The translations under genes were made by a program, and so were the position numbers. From JAVBPE01 sp031549865 (GTDB lineage Bacteria > Bacillota_I > Bacilli_A > Acholeplasmatales > Anaeroplasmataceae), in NCBI GenBank assembly GCA_031549865.1, contig JAVBPE010000005.1, positions 75,109 to 139,108 of the forward strand: 64,000 nucleotides of DNA, written 5' to 3'. This document shows positions 16,153-25,470 of this stretch, in pieces. Under the pieces are notes generated by a model. It saw nothing but the letters and a program-made list of their open reading frames with translations. It did not search any database and was not told the DNA's origin. The number at the start of each line of letters is the position of its first letter. Positions within the stretch are counted from its first letter, which is position 1.

Positions 16153-16954
16153 TATTAGATTTCTCCTTTAATGTTTCATCTGTTAAAATAGCCAGTTGAT
16201 CAATTATTCCAATTTTTAAAGATGCCGTTTTGTTAATATCATTTAATTCATCTATTGCAGTTTCTGCGCAAACGCCAATTGCCGAAACAGCATTTGTTAC
16301 AGCTTCCATTTTGGCATCTATATTACTTGAAACATATGCTGCAATAATTCCTGCAAGCATACAGCCCGTTCCGGTAATCATACTCATGTTTGCATGTCCA
16401 TTTCTAATTAAATATGTTTTTATCCCATCACTAATAACATCAATTGCTCCTGTTATAACAATAATAGCTTTTGTATTATTACTTAATCCTTTAGCTAACT
16501 CAATAACATCATTAATGTTACCCTCATTGATTTTATCTTCTGATGAAGCATCCACTCCATTTGTTTTTCCTTTTATCCTAGCAATTGCTTTAATTTCTGA
16601 AATATTTCCTTTTATTACATCAAATTTTATTTCATTTAATAATTTAAATACTATTTCAGTTCTAAATTTTGTAGCCCCAGCACCTACAGGATCTAAAATA
16701 ACCACATGATTTAATCTATTTGCAGTATTACCAGCTAAAATCATTGAATGAATAGTTCTTTCATTTAGTGTACCGATATTAATTACTAATGCATTACAAT
16801 TAGTTTGCATTTCTTCGACTTCATTAATCTCATCTGCCATTATTGGTGATGCTCCACATGCAAGAATTACGTTTGCAACATCATTTACTGTTACATAATT
16901 TGTAATACAATGAATTAAAGGACATTTCATTTTAGTTTTTTTTATAATATTCAT
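16139..16954 (-). CDS. thiM: Hydroxyethylthiazole kinase
   Basis: A 271-residue kinase phosphorylating the thiazole moiety of thiamine. Diagnostic stretches are PLIHCITNYVTVNDVAN, the catalytic VVILDPVGAGATKFR and MITGTGCML. GGAGG precedes the ATG. It is first in the salvage operon, directly behind the TPP riboswitch and its terminator. Confidence 0.95.
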   Translation of the reverse strand: MNIIKKTKMKCPLIHCITNYVTVNDVANVILACGASPIMADEINEVEEMQTNCNALVINIGTLNERTIHSMILAGNTANRLNHVVILDPVGAGATKFRTEIVFKLLNEIKFDVIKGNISEIKAIARIKGKTNGVDASSEDKINEGNINDVIELAKGLSNNTKAIIVITGAIDVISDGIKTYLIRNGHANMSMITGTGCMLAGIIAAYVSSNIDAKMEAVTNAVSAIGVCAETAIDELNDINKTASLKIGIIDQLAILTDETLKEKSNIESR

Positions 16955-16972
16955 AGTTGACCTCCTAAAGAC

Positions 16973-17003
16973 AAAAAAATGACAAAGCTAGAAAAACTTT
17001 GTC
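16973..17003 (-). terminator. Riboswitch-controlled terminator upstream of thiM
   Basis: GACAAAG and CTTTGTC pair on the minus strand, followed by ATTTTTTT. The loop contains CTAGC, complementary to GCTAG in the 3' part of the TPP aptamer, so aptamer folding and the alternative pairing compete. Confidence 0.8.
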
Positions 17004-17019
17004 AAAAAATTTGATTTTA

Positions 17020-17098
17020 TTTTCCTACGCTAGCATTACCTAGATCAGGTTATAGGTCGAAGATATATCTTCCTCTCAGCCGGTCACACCAGCTCCCT
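17020..17098 (-). promoter_or_regulatory. TPP riboswitch (thi-box)
   Basis: The minus strand reads GGGAGCTGGTGTGACCGGCT, then GAGAGGAAG, then ACCTGATCTAGGTAATGC and GCGTAGGAAA. These are the conserved THI element segments CTGAGA, ACCTGATCTGG and GCGTAGGGAA with small changes. Combined with the terminator downstream, TPP binding should stop transcription of thiM-thiE-thiD-tenA. Confidence 0.95.
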
Positions 17099-17174
17099 TT
17101 TTATTTTATTGTCGTATTTATTTTATCACATCAAAAAGTAATAGTATATATTTATTATTACTTTTATATATTTA

Positions 17175-17636
17175 TTAATATAATTCTATCATTTTACCTT
17201 TATCTATTCGATCATTTAGTTCAGTTAATGCCGTTTTATTACTATCAAATGTTAATATATTTATTGCATCTAAATATGATAACCATTTATATTCAAGATG
17301 CTCTTCTGATAATTTTATGCAATCATCGTTAAGTAATACTGCAAATTTATATTCAAATATTACAAAACAATCTTCACCCCAATTACTTGTATGTCTAATT
17401 GGGAAAATGCTGGCTGGTATAGTAGAAAATGAATCTAACTTAAAGAATTTTCCGTTCGTTATTGCTGCTTCCTCTTCGCATTCTCTTTTTGCTGTTTCAA
17501 ATGGATTTTCTTCATCTTCACTACCTCCAGATATAAATTGCCAAATATCACCATTTGAGCGTTTGAATACTGCATATTTAACTATATTATTTACATACAT
17601 AAAAGGCAAGACTAAAGCCTGTATCGGTTTTCTCAT
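17175..17636 (-). CDS. NUDIX hydrolase
   Basis: A 153-residue protein with a full Nudix box, GGSEDEENPFETAKRECEEE (G-x5-E-x7-RE-x2-EE), coordinating Mg2+ for hydrolysis of a nucleoside diphosphate-linked substrate. The preceding FKRSNGDIWQFISGG and later WGEDCFVIFEY resemble the NudB/dihydroneopterin-triphosphatase group, but substrate is uncertain. An AGGTG site precedes the ATG. It lies upstream of the TPP riboswitch on the same strand without a clear terminator between. Confidence 0.85.
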   Translation of the reverse strand: MRKPIQALVLPFMYVNNIVKYAVFKRSNGDIWQFISGGSEDEENPFETAKRECEEEAAITNGKFFKLDSFSTIPASIFPIRHTSNWGEDCFVIFEYKFAVLLNDDCIKLSEEHLEYKWLSYLDAINILTFDSNKTALTELNDRIDKGKMIELY

Positions 17637-17887
17637 ATTAACACCTACTTTTTAAATCATTATAGCATAAATTAAAAGAAAAATTCTTATTTTTTATAAA
17701 TGTTAATATCTTACTTTTTTTGAACAAATCGAAACTATCATTTTTGTTATTATTAATTATTATGGAAGAAATATTAAAAAAATTATATATATCTATGAAA
17801 AAAAATACGATATTTTATATTTAAAAATGAATAACAATTTAGAATTATATTGCATATAATAGATTGAGGGTCATGATGGAGGTATAA

Positions 17888-18094
17888 ATGCAAAATTTTT
17901 TAACAGCGCGCGAGCATGAGATATTTGATATGCTTGTTGAAAATTACAGTACAAAATCAATTGCCCAAGAACTAGATATTAGCGAAAAAACAGTTAGAAA
18001 CCACATTTCTAATGTTATTCAAAAATTAGGTGTCTCTAGTAGAACATGTGCAATATTAGAATTACTTAAATTAAATATTATAAAACTACAATAA
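17888..18094 (+). CDS. Small stand-alone LuxR/GerE-type DNA-binding protein
   Basis: Only 68 residues, consisting almost wholly of a LuxR C-terminal HTH: LTAREHEIFDMLVENYSTKS, then AQELDISEKTVRNHISNVIQ and KLGVSSRTCAILELL. GerE of Bacillus is a similarly minimal member. There is no receiver domain, so activity would be set by its own level or a partner. GGAGG lies ideally before the ATG, with TATAAT-like sequence ~25 bases upstream. It is monocistronic. Confidence 0.85.
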   Translation: MQNFLTAREHEIFDMLVENYSTKSIAQELDISEKTVRNHISNVIQKLGVSSRTCAILELLKLNIIKLQ

Positions 18095-18128
18095 GATAAC
18101 ACTACTTATTGTTTTTATGAACAAAACA

Positions 18129-18153
18129 AAAAGACCTCTTAAAGAGATCTTTT
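18129..18153. terminator. Bidirectional terminator
   Basis: AAAGAcCTCTT and AGAGaTCTTT form an imperfect stem with A and T tracts on both sides, between convergent genes. Confidence 0.65.
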
Positions 18154-19771
18154 AGTCATTTATATTTTCTTCTTTTACAGGTAAAATTAACTCTAGAACT
18201 ATCAAGATAATATAAAATAATACAACTATTACTAAAACAATAAATAATTCTTTTGCAACATTAGAGATAATTGCAAGTGATACTAAATTTATTAAAAGTA
18301 ATATACTTGATAATATTATAATAATTGAATTTTCTTTTTTAAAAAAATATAAAGTGAATATTATTAAACAATTAATTGAAACTATAAATATCAATTGCAG
18401 TGGTGTCAGAAACAAATTCATGTTAATTTCTTTTGAACTTATATTTGCTAATTCTACAAATATATAATTTTTCCAAATTGAATTTTCCATAGTTTTATAA
18501 GCTATAGGCAAAGCATATGTTGCAAATATTGAAACACAAAATAACAATAAAAATATTTTAGACTTATTCTTTTTTATTAACAATAAGAAATTACCATTTG
18601 ATGATTTATGTATTTGAAATAATTTAACGGTTTTAAAAATTAACATAAATAATATAATCGCTAATAAAATATAACTCGTAAACAAACTGAAATTGAGATT
18701 AGTTTCATTTAATATTACACTTTTATATTTATTCATATATGCAATAAATGTATAATTAAATGTTATAAATATTGATAATATAAAATATACATAAATTAGC
18801 GATTTATTTTTAATTATGCTATATATCATACTAACTAATATAGATATTAATATAAAATAATAAGATATTGGTATGATCCCTTGAATATCACCACTTATTT
18901 TATTAAAATTATTTAAAAATAATAAATCAAATAAATTGTAATTTGCTTCATTAACTTTGAATAGAGTGACTGAAAATAAATTAACTAAACATAATATTAT
19001 AAAGCAATATGAAATGTAATAACGCTTATTAAAAATAAAATTTAAAAATTTAAATAATGGTTTTAAAGAGTTTGAAATATTATCTGGCAATAAAGATTTA
19101 TTCAAACTAAATATCATAAAAATTATTAATATCATAATCAAATCTATTATGAAAATATAACGAATATAAATATCAAATCTTATAATATAATTTGGTGATG
19201 AATAAATAATCATGACAAATGAATTAATTAAACAAATAAAAAATGCTAAAGTTTCAATAATTAAGTTAAATTTCAAAATTTTCTTTATTGAAGAATTTAT
19301 TTCAATTAAGTTATATTTCATCTTCAAATAACTTGTAATTATTATATAACTAAATAAACCAAGAGCACAAAAAATAATTCCAAGCCATCCAGCCAAAGTT
19401 CCATTATAAGTTGAATAGCCTACACATAATTTTAATAATACTGCAAAAATCATAAATGCTATTGTCGAAATAAAAACTATTTTTATATTATTCATATTTT
19501 TATTTAAAATATAATCATTAGTTAATTCTTTTTTTACTTCAAAACTTTCTTTATTTTTAATATTTCTTTCGCCTTGTAAAATTTCATCTACAGTAATTTC
19601 ATAAAATTTGGCTAATGAAACTAATAAATTAATTTCAGGAATGGCTTCACCACATTCCCATTTTGATACAGTTTTATTTGATACATAAAAAATATCTGCT
19701 AAGTCTTGTTGAGTTAATCCTTTTGCTTTTCTAAGAATTGATAAAAAACTACCTATTTTATCTTTTTCCAT
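18152..19771 (-). CDS. XRE-type HTH protein with large membrane domain
   Basis: A 539-residue protein. Residues 1-65 form a Cro/C1-type HTH: LTQQDLADIFYVSNKTVSKW, then GEAIPEINLLVSLAKFYEIT. After a charged linker (~70-90), about 12 hydrophobic segments fill the rest. The start is the ATG ending at 19771 because GGAGGCG lies upstream; an earlier in-frame ATG at 19817-19819 lacks one. A DNA-binding domain tied to a polytopic membrane domain suggests a membrane-signal-responsive regulator. No transporter or enzyme motif is visible in the membrane part. No neighbour is clearly co-transcribed. Confidence 0.8.
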   Translation of the reverse strand: MEKDKIGSFLSILRKAKGLTQQDLADIFYVSNKTVSKWECGEAIPEINLLVSLAKFYEITVDEILQGERNIKNKESFEVKKELTNDYILNKNMNNIKIVFISTIAFMIFAVLLKLCVGYSTYNGTLAGWLGIIFCALGLFSYIIITSYLKMKYNLIEINSSIKKILKFNLIIETLAFFICLINSFVMIIYSSPNYIIRFDIYIRYIFIIDLIMILIIFMIFSLNKSLLPDNISNSLKPLFKFLNFIFNKRYYISYCFIILCLVNLFSVTLFKVNEANYNLFDLLFLNNFNKISGDIQGIIPISYYFILISILVSMIYSIIKNKSLIYVYFILSIFITFNYTFIAYMNKYKSVILNETNLNFSLFTSYILLAIILFMLIFKTVKLFQIHKSSNGNFLLLIKKNKSKIFLLLFCVSIFATYALPIAYKTMENSIWKNYIFVELANISSKEINMNLFLTPLQLIFIVSINCLIIFTLYFFKKENSIIIILSSILLLINLVSLAIISNVAKELFIVLVIVVLFYIILIVLELILPVKEENIND

Positions 19772-19866
19772 TATATCGCCTCCAATCATATTAAACGTCA
19801 AAATAGATAAAATATACACCCATTTAGACCTTGATTTTAATCGAATTAAAAGTGGAATATTATATT

Positions 19867-21633
19867 TTATTCCAAATCATCATTTAAATGTTTTAAAAGA
19901 TCACTTGCAACATTTTTAGGAATACCTAAGCCTTCTATTTCTTCTATAGAAGCTTTTTTTATTTTATCGATAGTTATAAAATGCTTTAAAAGTTTTTCTT
20001 TTCTTTTTGGTCCCAATGAATTTATTCCATCAAGTTTAGATGAAAAAATAGATTTTGCCTTTTGACTTCTAAAAAATGATATCGCAAAATCATGAACTGT
20101 TTGACTTATATTTGCTAATAATAAATAAATATCAGAATTCTTACTAACAGGTATTTCTTTATTATTATAGACAATTAAATTAGCTTTATGATTAATATCT
20201 TTTTTTATTCCCATTACTGGAATATCTATATTTAATGAATTAAGAGTTTCTAACGCAGCATTAACCTGTATTTCTCCTCCATCCATTACGATTAAATTTG
20301 GAAATGGTAAATCTTCCATTTTAAGCTTTAAATAACGTCTATAAATAACTTCTTTCATTGACATATAATCATTTGCCCCAACAACTGTCTTAATATGATA
20401 TTTACGGTATTCTTTAGGGCTTGGCTTCCCATTTCTAAAAACAACCATTGCTGATACTGGATATTCACCATTTAAATTAGAGTTATCAAAAGCTTCTATA
20501 TATGTTGGAGTAGAAATTTGCAATATATTTCCCAACGATTCTATAGTTTCAATTTTCTTCAATACTTGATTTTTATATAATAATCTTTTATTTACTAAGT
20601 CTTTTTTGGCATTATCATTTGCCATATTTAAAATATCTTTTTTTACACCTTTTTGCGGTGTTACAATATTAATACTGAGTAATTCTTTTAAAATATTATT
20701 ATTATTTAATTCATTTATATATATTTCCTTAGGTCTTATTGATTCATTAGAATAATATTGAACCAAATAAGTTATTAATGATTCATTTACATCTCCAACA
20801 TAAGAAAAAATATCGACATCATTTTGAACAATATTCCCAGAACGCATCATAAGAATATGAATTGATATTTCATCATCCGTATAATCGAATCCTATAATAT
20901 CTTTAGCTATTAAATCATTAATCGATATTTTTTGTTTTTCAATTGTATGATTTATATCATTTATTAAATCTCTATATTCCATTGCTTTTTCAAATTCTAA
21001 ATTATTACTTGCTGTAATCATTTTTTGATTTAAATCTTTTAAAACTATGCTAGCTTCACCATTTAAAAATTGGTTAACTTCATTTTTATATGCTGAATAA
21101 TCGAATTTTTCTTTAAAAATGCAAGGGGCTAAACAAGAATGCATGTGATAATATAGACATTCTTTTTTAGGTAAGTTATGACATTTTCTAAAAGGATAAA
21201 TATTATTTAGTAATTCGCAAGTACTTCGTGCTGATTTAACATTAGGATAAGGTCCATAATATTTACCGATTTTAGTTTTCTTTGTTGTCCTTGTTACAAA
21301 TAAACGCGGATGCATTTCATTTGTTAAAACAATATAAGGATATGTTTTATCATCTGTAAGCATAATATTATATTTTGGATCATGCTTTTTAATTAAATTA
21401 ATTTCTAAGACTAAAGCTTCTAATTCAGATGACGTAACAATATAATCAAAATCCACTATTTCACTAACCAATTTTGTTGTTTTAGCGTTATGGGAACCTC
21501 TGAAATAAGATTTTACCCTGTTTTTTAAAATTTTTGCTTTTCCAACATAAATAATTGTATCATTTTTATCTTTCATTAAATAACAACCACTAAGGGATGG
21601 TAATATATTTAATTTTTCTTCAATTATTGACAT
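19867..21633 (-). CDS. uvrC: Excinuclease ABC subunit C
   Basis: A 588-residue UvrC. The GIY-YIG 3'-incision domain is N-terminal (GCYLMKDKNDTIIYVGKAK...RVKSYF), the Cys-rich PFRKCHNL..CLYYHMHSCLAPC follows, then the UVR motif (NLEFEKAMEYRDLI). The RNase H-like 5'-incision domain (EAFDNSNLNGEYPVSAMVVF, IVMDGGEIQV) precedes a C-terminal HhH pair (LKHFITIDKIKKAS, EEIEGLGIPKNVA). AAGGAGG precedes the ATG. It sits downstream of rpoZ with a terminator between. Confidence 0.97.
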   Translation of the reverse strand: MSIIEEKLNILPSLSGCYLMKDKNDTIIYVGKAKILKNRVKSYFRGSHNAKTTKLVSEIVDFDYIVTSSELEALVLEINLIKKHDPKYNIMLTDDKTYPYIVLTNEMHPRLFVTRTTKKTKIGKYYGPYPNVKSARSTCELLNNIYPFRKCHNLPKKECLYYHMHSCLAPCIFKEKFDYSAYKNEVNQFLNGEASIVLKDLNQKMITASNNLEFEKAMEYRDLINDINHTIEKQKISINDLIAKDIIGFDYTDDEISIHILMMRSGNIVQNDVDIFSYVGDVNESLITYLVQYYSNESIRPKEIYINELNNNNILKELLSINIVTPQKGVKKDILNMANDNAKKDLVNKRLLYKNQVLKKIETIESLGNILQISTPTYIEAFDNSNLNGEYPVSAMVVFRNGKPSPKEYRKYHIKTVVGANDYMSMKEVIYRRYLKLKMEDLPFPNLIVMDGGEIQVNAALETLNSLNIDIPVMGIKKDINHKANLIVYNNKEIPVSKNSDIYLLLANISQTVHDFAISFFRSQKAKSIFSSKLDGINSLGPKRKEKLLKHFITIDKIKKASIEEIEGLGIPKNVASDLLKHLNDDLE

Positions 21634-21651
21634 ATTTACCTCCTTAATTTG

Positions 21652-21689
21652 AAAAAACGATTAATAGTAATCTATTAATCGCTTTTTTA
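21652..21689. terminator. Terminator after rpoZ
   Basis: CGATTAATAG and CTATTAATCG pair around a 5-base loop, with A/T tracts on both sides. It separates gmk-rpoZ from uvrC. Confidence 0.75.
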
Positions 21690-21911
21690 TTTAAATGTTA
21701 CTTTAATTTTATCTTCTAATACTTCTTCTAATGCTTGCCCTATTGATTTAGCACTAATTCCATCTTCACAAGCTGTGTATCCATCTTCTGCTTCAATTAT
21801 TTTAGCTCTTTTAGCTGCAACATAAGCAAGTTTATACTTTGAATCTATTTTTTCAAGTAATAAGTCAATTGATGGGTAACGCATTCCTTCATTGTTTGTT
21901 TTATTTGCCAT
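21687..21911 (-). CDS. rpoZ: RNA polymerase omega subunit
   Basis: A 74-residue omega subunit that helps assemble RNA polymerase. MRYPSIDLLLEKIDSKYKLA is followed by the conserved AAKRAK and by KSIGQALEEVLEDKI. A GGAGGA site precedes the ATG, and the gene follows gmk by 38 bases, the common gmk-rpoZ order of Bacillota. Confidence 0.93.
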   Translation of the reverse strand: MANKTNNEGMRYPSIDLLLEKIDSKYKLAYVAAKRAKIIEAEDGYTACEDGISAKSIGQALEEVLEDKIKVTFK

Positions 21912-21949
21912 AAAATCCTCCGAATTTATATTATATTATATCAAATATT

Positions 21950-22570
21950 TTACTTATCATCAAGTAATTGCATGTATTGATGAATAGATCGTTCTGTTTT
22001 AGCATGTTCTGCTCTAACAATTGCCATAATTCTATCAGCTGCATTTTCAACTTCATCATTAACTACAATATAATCATAGCGATATGCAACTTTAAATTCT
22101 CTATTAGCCTTTTCAATTCTTTTTTCAATTACTTCTTCTGCTTCAGTTCCACGTGAACGTAAGCGGTCATATAGTGCTTGTTTTCCTGGTGGAACAATAA
22201 AGATTAAAACAGCATCTTGTATTTTTTCTCTTACTTGCAATGCACCTTCAACTTCTATTTCTAAAACAACTTCTTTTCCTCTTTCAAGTTGTTCTTCAAC
22301 TTTATCTAAAGGTGTGCCATAATAATTACCAACAAATTCAGCGTATTCTAAAAATTTATTTTCTTTTATTCTTTGTTCAAATTCTTCTTTTGAAACAAAA
22401 TAATAATCTTTTCCGTCCACTTCACCTGGACGCATTTTACGTGTCGTCATTGAAACACTATATTCAAGATTATGACCTTGCATTTCAAATAAAGCTTTTC
22501 TAACAGTCCCTTTACCTACTCCTGAAGGTCCTGATATAACAACTAATAATCCTCTGTCGTTTAGTTTCAT
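21950..22570 (-). CDS. gmk: Guanylate kinase
   Basis: A 206-residue enzyme converting GMP to GDP. Walker A is SGPSGVGKGT; the GMP-binding loop is YSVSMTTRKMRPGEVDGKDYYFVSKEEF; the lid contains LRSRGTE. An AAAGGA site precedes the ATG. It heads gmk-rpoZ and is divergent from rqcH. Confidence 0.96.
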   Translation of the reverse strand: MKLNDRGLLVVISGPSGVGKGTVRKALFEMQGHNLEYSVSMTTRKMRPGEVDGKDYYFVSKEEFEQRIKENKFLEYAEFVGNYYGTPLDKVEEQLERGKEVVLEIEVEGALQVREKIQDAVLIFIVPPGKQALYDRLRSRGTEAEEVIEKRIEKANREFKVAYRYDYIVVNDEVENAADRIMAIVRAEHAKTERSIHQYMQLLDDK

Positions 22571-22710
22571 TTTTTAATTTTCCTTTTTAAAAGATATAAT
22601 TAGATAATATCATTTTTTTTTTAGTTTGAAAAGGATTAAACAAAAAATAAAAACGTTTTACATGATTTATGATATACTATATAAGAAGAAAAATGGAGGA
22701 AATTATTACT

Positions 22711-24369
22711 ATGGCTTTTGATGGATTATTTTTATATAAAATGTCTTTAGAACTTAACATTTTAACAAGTGGAAAAATAAATAGAATAATTGATACCTCT
22801 GATACTGATTTCATCTTTAATATTAGAGCAAATAAGGATAATTATAATCTTTTAATATCTCTTAATAACGATTATAGCCGCATTCATTTAACTGCTAAAC
22901 ATTATGATGCTCCAAAGGAACCAAAAGGCTTTACAATGCTATTACGCAAGCATTTTGAGGGTAGTGTTATTGAAGAAATTAAAAGTTATAATACTGATCG
23001 TATTTTAATTATTAAATGTCGTTGCTATAATGAAATGCAAGATAAAAGTAATAAATATATTATTTTAGAATTGATGGGGAGATATTCCAACTTAATTATC
23101 TTAAACGATGATTTTGAAATAATTGATAGTTATAAACGTGAGGGTATAAGTGAAAATTCTAGAACATTATTGCCTCACGCAAAATTTGAATTTTTAGAAA
23201 CAAAGAAGTTCTCTTTAATTAATTTAAGTATTGAGGATATCATTAAAATAGTCGAAGAGAAAAATATTGATAGTCCTAAAGATTATTTAAATTATTTTAA
23301 TGGATTATCAAATAGCGTGGTTGATTATATTTATAATTCTAAATGTCCATATATAGAACTATATAATTTAGTTAATTCAAATATAAGTCCAAATACATTT
23401 TTGAATAAACGAGATAAACTTGAATTTCATTTTTTTAAGCCTAATTTTAATATTATCAATACTTATTCTACTTTATCTATTATGCTAGATGATTTTTATT
23501 ATGAGGCAGATAGACTTTTAAAGATAAAACAAAAAACTAATGATTTAGCTTCTTTTGTTAAAAAGCAGATTAATAAATATGAACTTAAAATTCTAAAGTT
23601 AGAAAAAGATTTAAATGACGCTACAAATAATGATATATACCGTCTTTATGGAGAACTGCTTTTAGCGAATCTTCATTTAAAGTATAGAGGTACAAATATT
23701 ACTTTACTTAATTATTATGATAATAAAGAAATAAATATTCCTTTAGATGAAAAATTTGATTTAAAAAATAATGCCAATAGATATTTTAAAAAATATCATA
23801 AAAGCAAAACAGCTATTACTCATATAAATGAACAAATTAATGCCTCAAATGATGAAATAAAATATTTTAAAGTTCTAGAAACACAAATAAATTATGGATC
23901 TTTAAATGATATATTAGAAATTCAAGAAGAATTAATTGAATTAAAATATATTAATAAACAAATAAAGAAAAATAAAAAAAACAAGCCTAAATTATTGACT
24001 TATATCTTAAATGATAATACAAAAATTATCGTTGGTAAAAACAATACTCAAAATGAATATTTAACCCATACACTAGCTAAACCTAATGAAATGTGGTTTC
24101 ATGTTAAAGACGGGCCAGGAAGTCATGTAATTGTAAGAAAACAAGATAATTCAATTTTGAATGAATATGAAATTAGAACAGCTGCAAATATTTCTGCTTA
24201 TTATTCTTTTGCTGTCAATTCTTCTTCTGTAGCTGTTAATTATACTTTAATAAAAAACATAAAAAAAATACCGGGGAAAAGAAATTGCTTTGTTACAATT
24301 TCAAATGAAAAAACAATATATATTGATCCTAGTAAGGATTTAATTGACAAATTAATGGTGGAAAAATAA
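22711..24369 (+). CDS. rqcH: RqcH/FbpA-type NFACT protein of ribosome quality control
   Basis: A 552-residue NFACT protein. The N-terminal domain starts MAFDGLFLYKMSLELN and is followed by HhH and coiled-coil regions (~260-400). The C-terminal NFACT-R domain carries NEMWFHVKDGPGSHVIVRKQ and EIRTAANISAYYS. In Bacillus, RqcH recruits tRNA-Ala to obstructed 50S subunits to add C-terminal Ala tails; older annotations call it a fibronectin-binding protein. The start is the ATG at 22711 after GGAGG; the frame to 22669 has no such site. It overlaps the methyltransferase by one base. Confidence 0.93.
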   Translation: MAFDGLFLYKMSLELNILTSGKINRIIDTSDTDFIFNIRANKDNYNLLISLNNDYSRIHLTAKHYDAPKEPKGFTMLLRKHFEGSVIEEIKSYNTDRILIIKCRCYNEMQDKSNKYIILELMGRYSNLIILNDDFEIIDSYKREGISENSRTLLPHAKFEFLETKKFSLINLSIEDIIKIVEEKNIDSPKDYLNYFNGLSNSVVDYIYNSKCPYIELYNLVNSNISPNTFLNKRDKLEFHFFKPNFNIINTYSTLSIMLDDFYYEADRLLKIKQKTNDLASFVKKQINKYELKILKLEKDLNDATNNDIYRLYGELLLANLHLKYRGTNITLLNYYDNKEINIPLDEKFDLKNNANRYFKKYHKSKTAITHINEQINASNDEIKYFKVLETQINYGSLNDILEIQEELIELKYINKQIKKNKKNKPKLLTYILNDNTKIIVGKNNTQNEYLTHTLAKPNEMWFHVKDGPGSHVIVRKQDNSILNEYEIRTAANISAYYSFAVNSSSVAVNYTLIKNIKKIPGKRNCFVTISNEKTIYIDPSKDLIDKLMVEK

Positions 24370-25064
24370 TGAATGAATATAAAAAATTTGCATATTATTA
24401 CGATGAGGTAATGAGTGGCTTAAATTATGAACTTTGGGTTGATTTCATAACTCCATATATAAAAAAAACTGATAAAATTCTAGATTTAGCCTGTGGAAGC
24501 GGTACTTTATGTATTCTTTTAAAATTATTAGGATATGATGTTAGTGGTCTTGATTTATCATTTGATATCATAGATATTGCGAAAGAGAAAGCCAAAATAA
24601 ATCATCTAAATATTCCTTTTTTTGTTAATGACATGACTAAATTTAATTTAAATGAAAAATATAATACAATTACTTGTTTTTTTGATTCTATTAATTTCTT
24701 AAAAGACAAGAATCAAATATCAATGCTTTTTGATTCTGTTTATGAACACTTAGAAGTCGGAGGTTATTTTATTTTTGATATGGCTTCTAATATCATGTTA
24801 TTAGAATATGATAATCATAATTTTGAAAATGATTATGGTAATTTTCAGATTAAATGGACATCAAGCGTTAAAAATAAAACTATTAATCATTCAATAAAAA
24901 TTAAAACTCCTTATGAGGAGTTTAATGAAAAATATATTGAATATTTTTATGAAACAAAAGATGTTCTTGATAAAAGATTCAAACTTCTTAAACTTGTTGG
25001 GGATTTCAACGATGATTTTGAAGCTGATGATGAAAGAATATTAATAGTTATGCAGAAACTATAG
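24369..25064 (+). CDS. Class I SAM-dependent methyltransferase
   Basis: A 231-residue Rossmann-fold methyltransferase. SAM-binding motif I is ILDLACGSGTLCI, the acidic residue after beta 2 is in VSGLDLSFDII, and motif IV-like TITCFFDSINFL follows. Family members of this shape (YqeM-like) act on small molecules or rRNA; the substrate is unknown. Its ATG overlaps the rqcH TAA (TAATG), so the two are translationally coupled. Its last 17 bases overlap the convergent Hpt gene. Confidence 0.85.
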   Translation: MNEYKKFAYYYDEVMSGLNYELWVDFITPYIKKTDKILDLACGSGTLCILLKLLGYDVSGLDLSFDIIDIAKEKAKINHLNIPFFVNDMTKFNLNEKYNTITCFFDSINFLKDKNQISMLFDSVYEHLEVGGYFIFDMASNIMLLEYDNHNFENDYGNFQIKWTSSVKNKTINHSIKIKTPYEEFNEKYIEYFYETKDVLDKRFKLLKLVGDFNDDFEADDERILIVMQKL

Positions 25065-25383
25065 AACTTGATAATTCTTTATAAGTCATATTAAAAACAT
25101 TTAAATATTTATTTACTGTTTCTTCATTTATTATATCATTTCTTAGTTCTTCTAAAAATGTTATGCTTTGAATATAAAGCATCTCTGCACCAAAATTTAA
25201 TGTAACACCTTTTAATGAATGAACTTCATTATAAAGATTCATAATATCTTTGTCTTTTATAAATTGATTAATTATGGTAGAATAATTTTGATAATTTTTT
25301 AAAAAACTATTTATTATTATCTCATATATCATTTGATTGCCTGCTAAGTATTCAAGTGCTAATTTTTTGTTTGTATATGCCAT
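25048..25383 (-). CDS. Stand-alone histidine phosphotransfer (HPt) protein
   Basis: A 111-residue helical protein with the HPt signature NEVHSLKGVTLNFGAEML; the phospho-accepting residue would be His55. HPt proteins pass phosphate between receiver domains. No kinase or receiver gene is adjacent. The only multi-receiver hybrid kinase in the window (56026-58422) lacks an Hpt domain and is a possible partner. AGGTG precedes the ATG. The 3' end overlaps the methyltransferase gene. Confidence 0.8.
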   Translation of the reverse strand: MAYTNKKLALEYLAGNQMIYEIIINSFLKNYQNYSTIINQFIKDKDIMNLYNEVHSLKGVTLNFGAEMLYIQSITFLEELRNDIINEETVNKYLNVFNMTYKELSSSIVSA

Positions 25384-25470
25384 TTTGTCACCTACCCAAT
25401 ACTATTTTAGCTATTTATTTTAAATAAGCAATCGAATTTTGTCGGATATATATTTTTTAGGAGGAAATTT

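Noticed and set aside
17761..17823. 20-codon plus-strand ORF before the LuxR-type gene
   Set aside because: Very short, extremely AT-rich and without a ribosome binding site.
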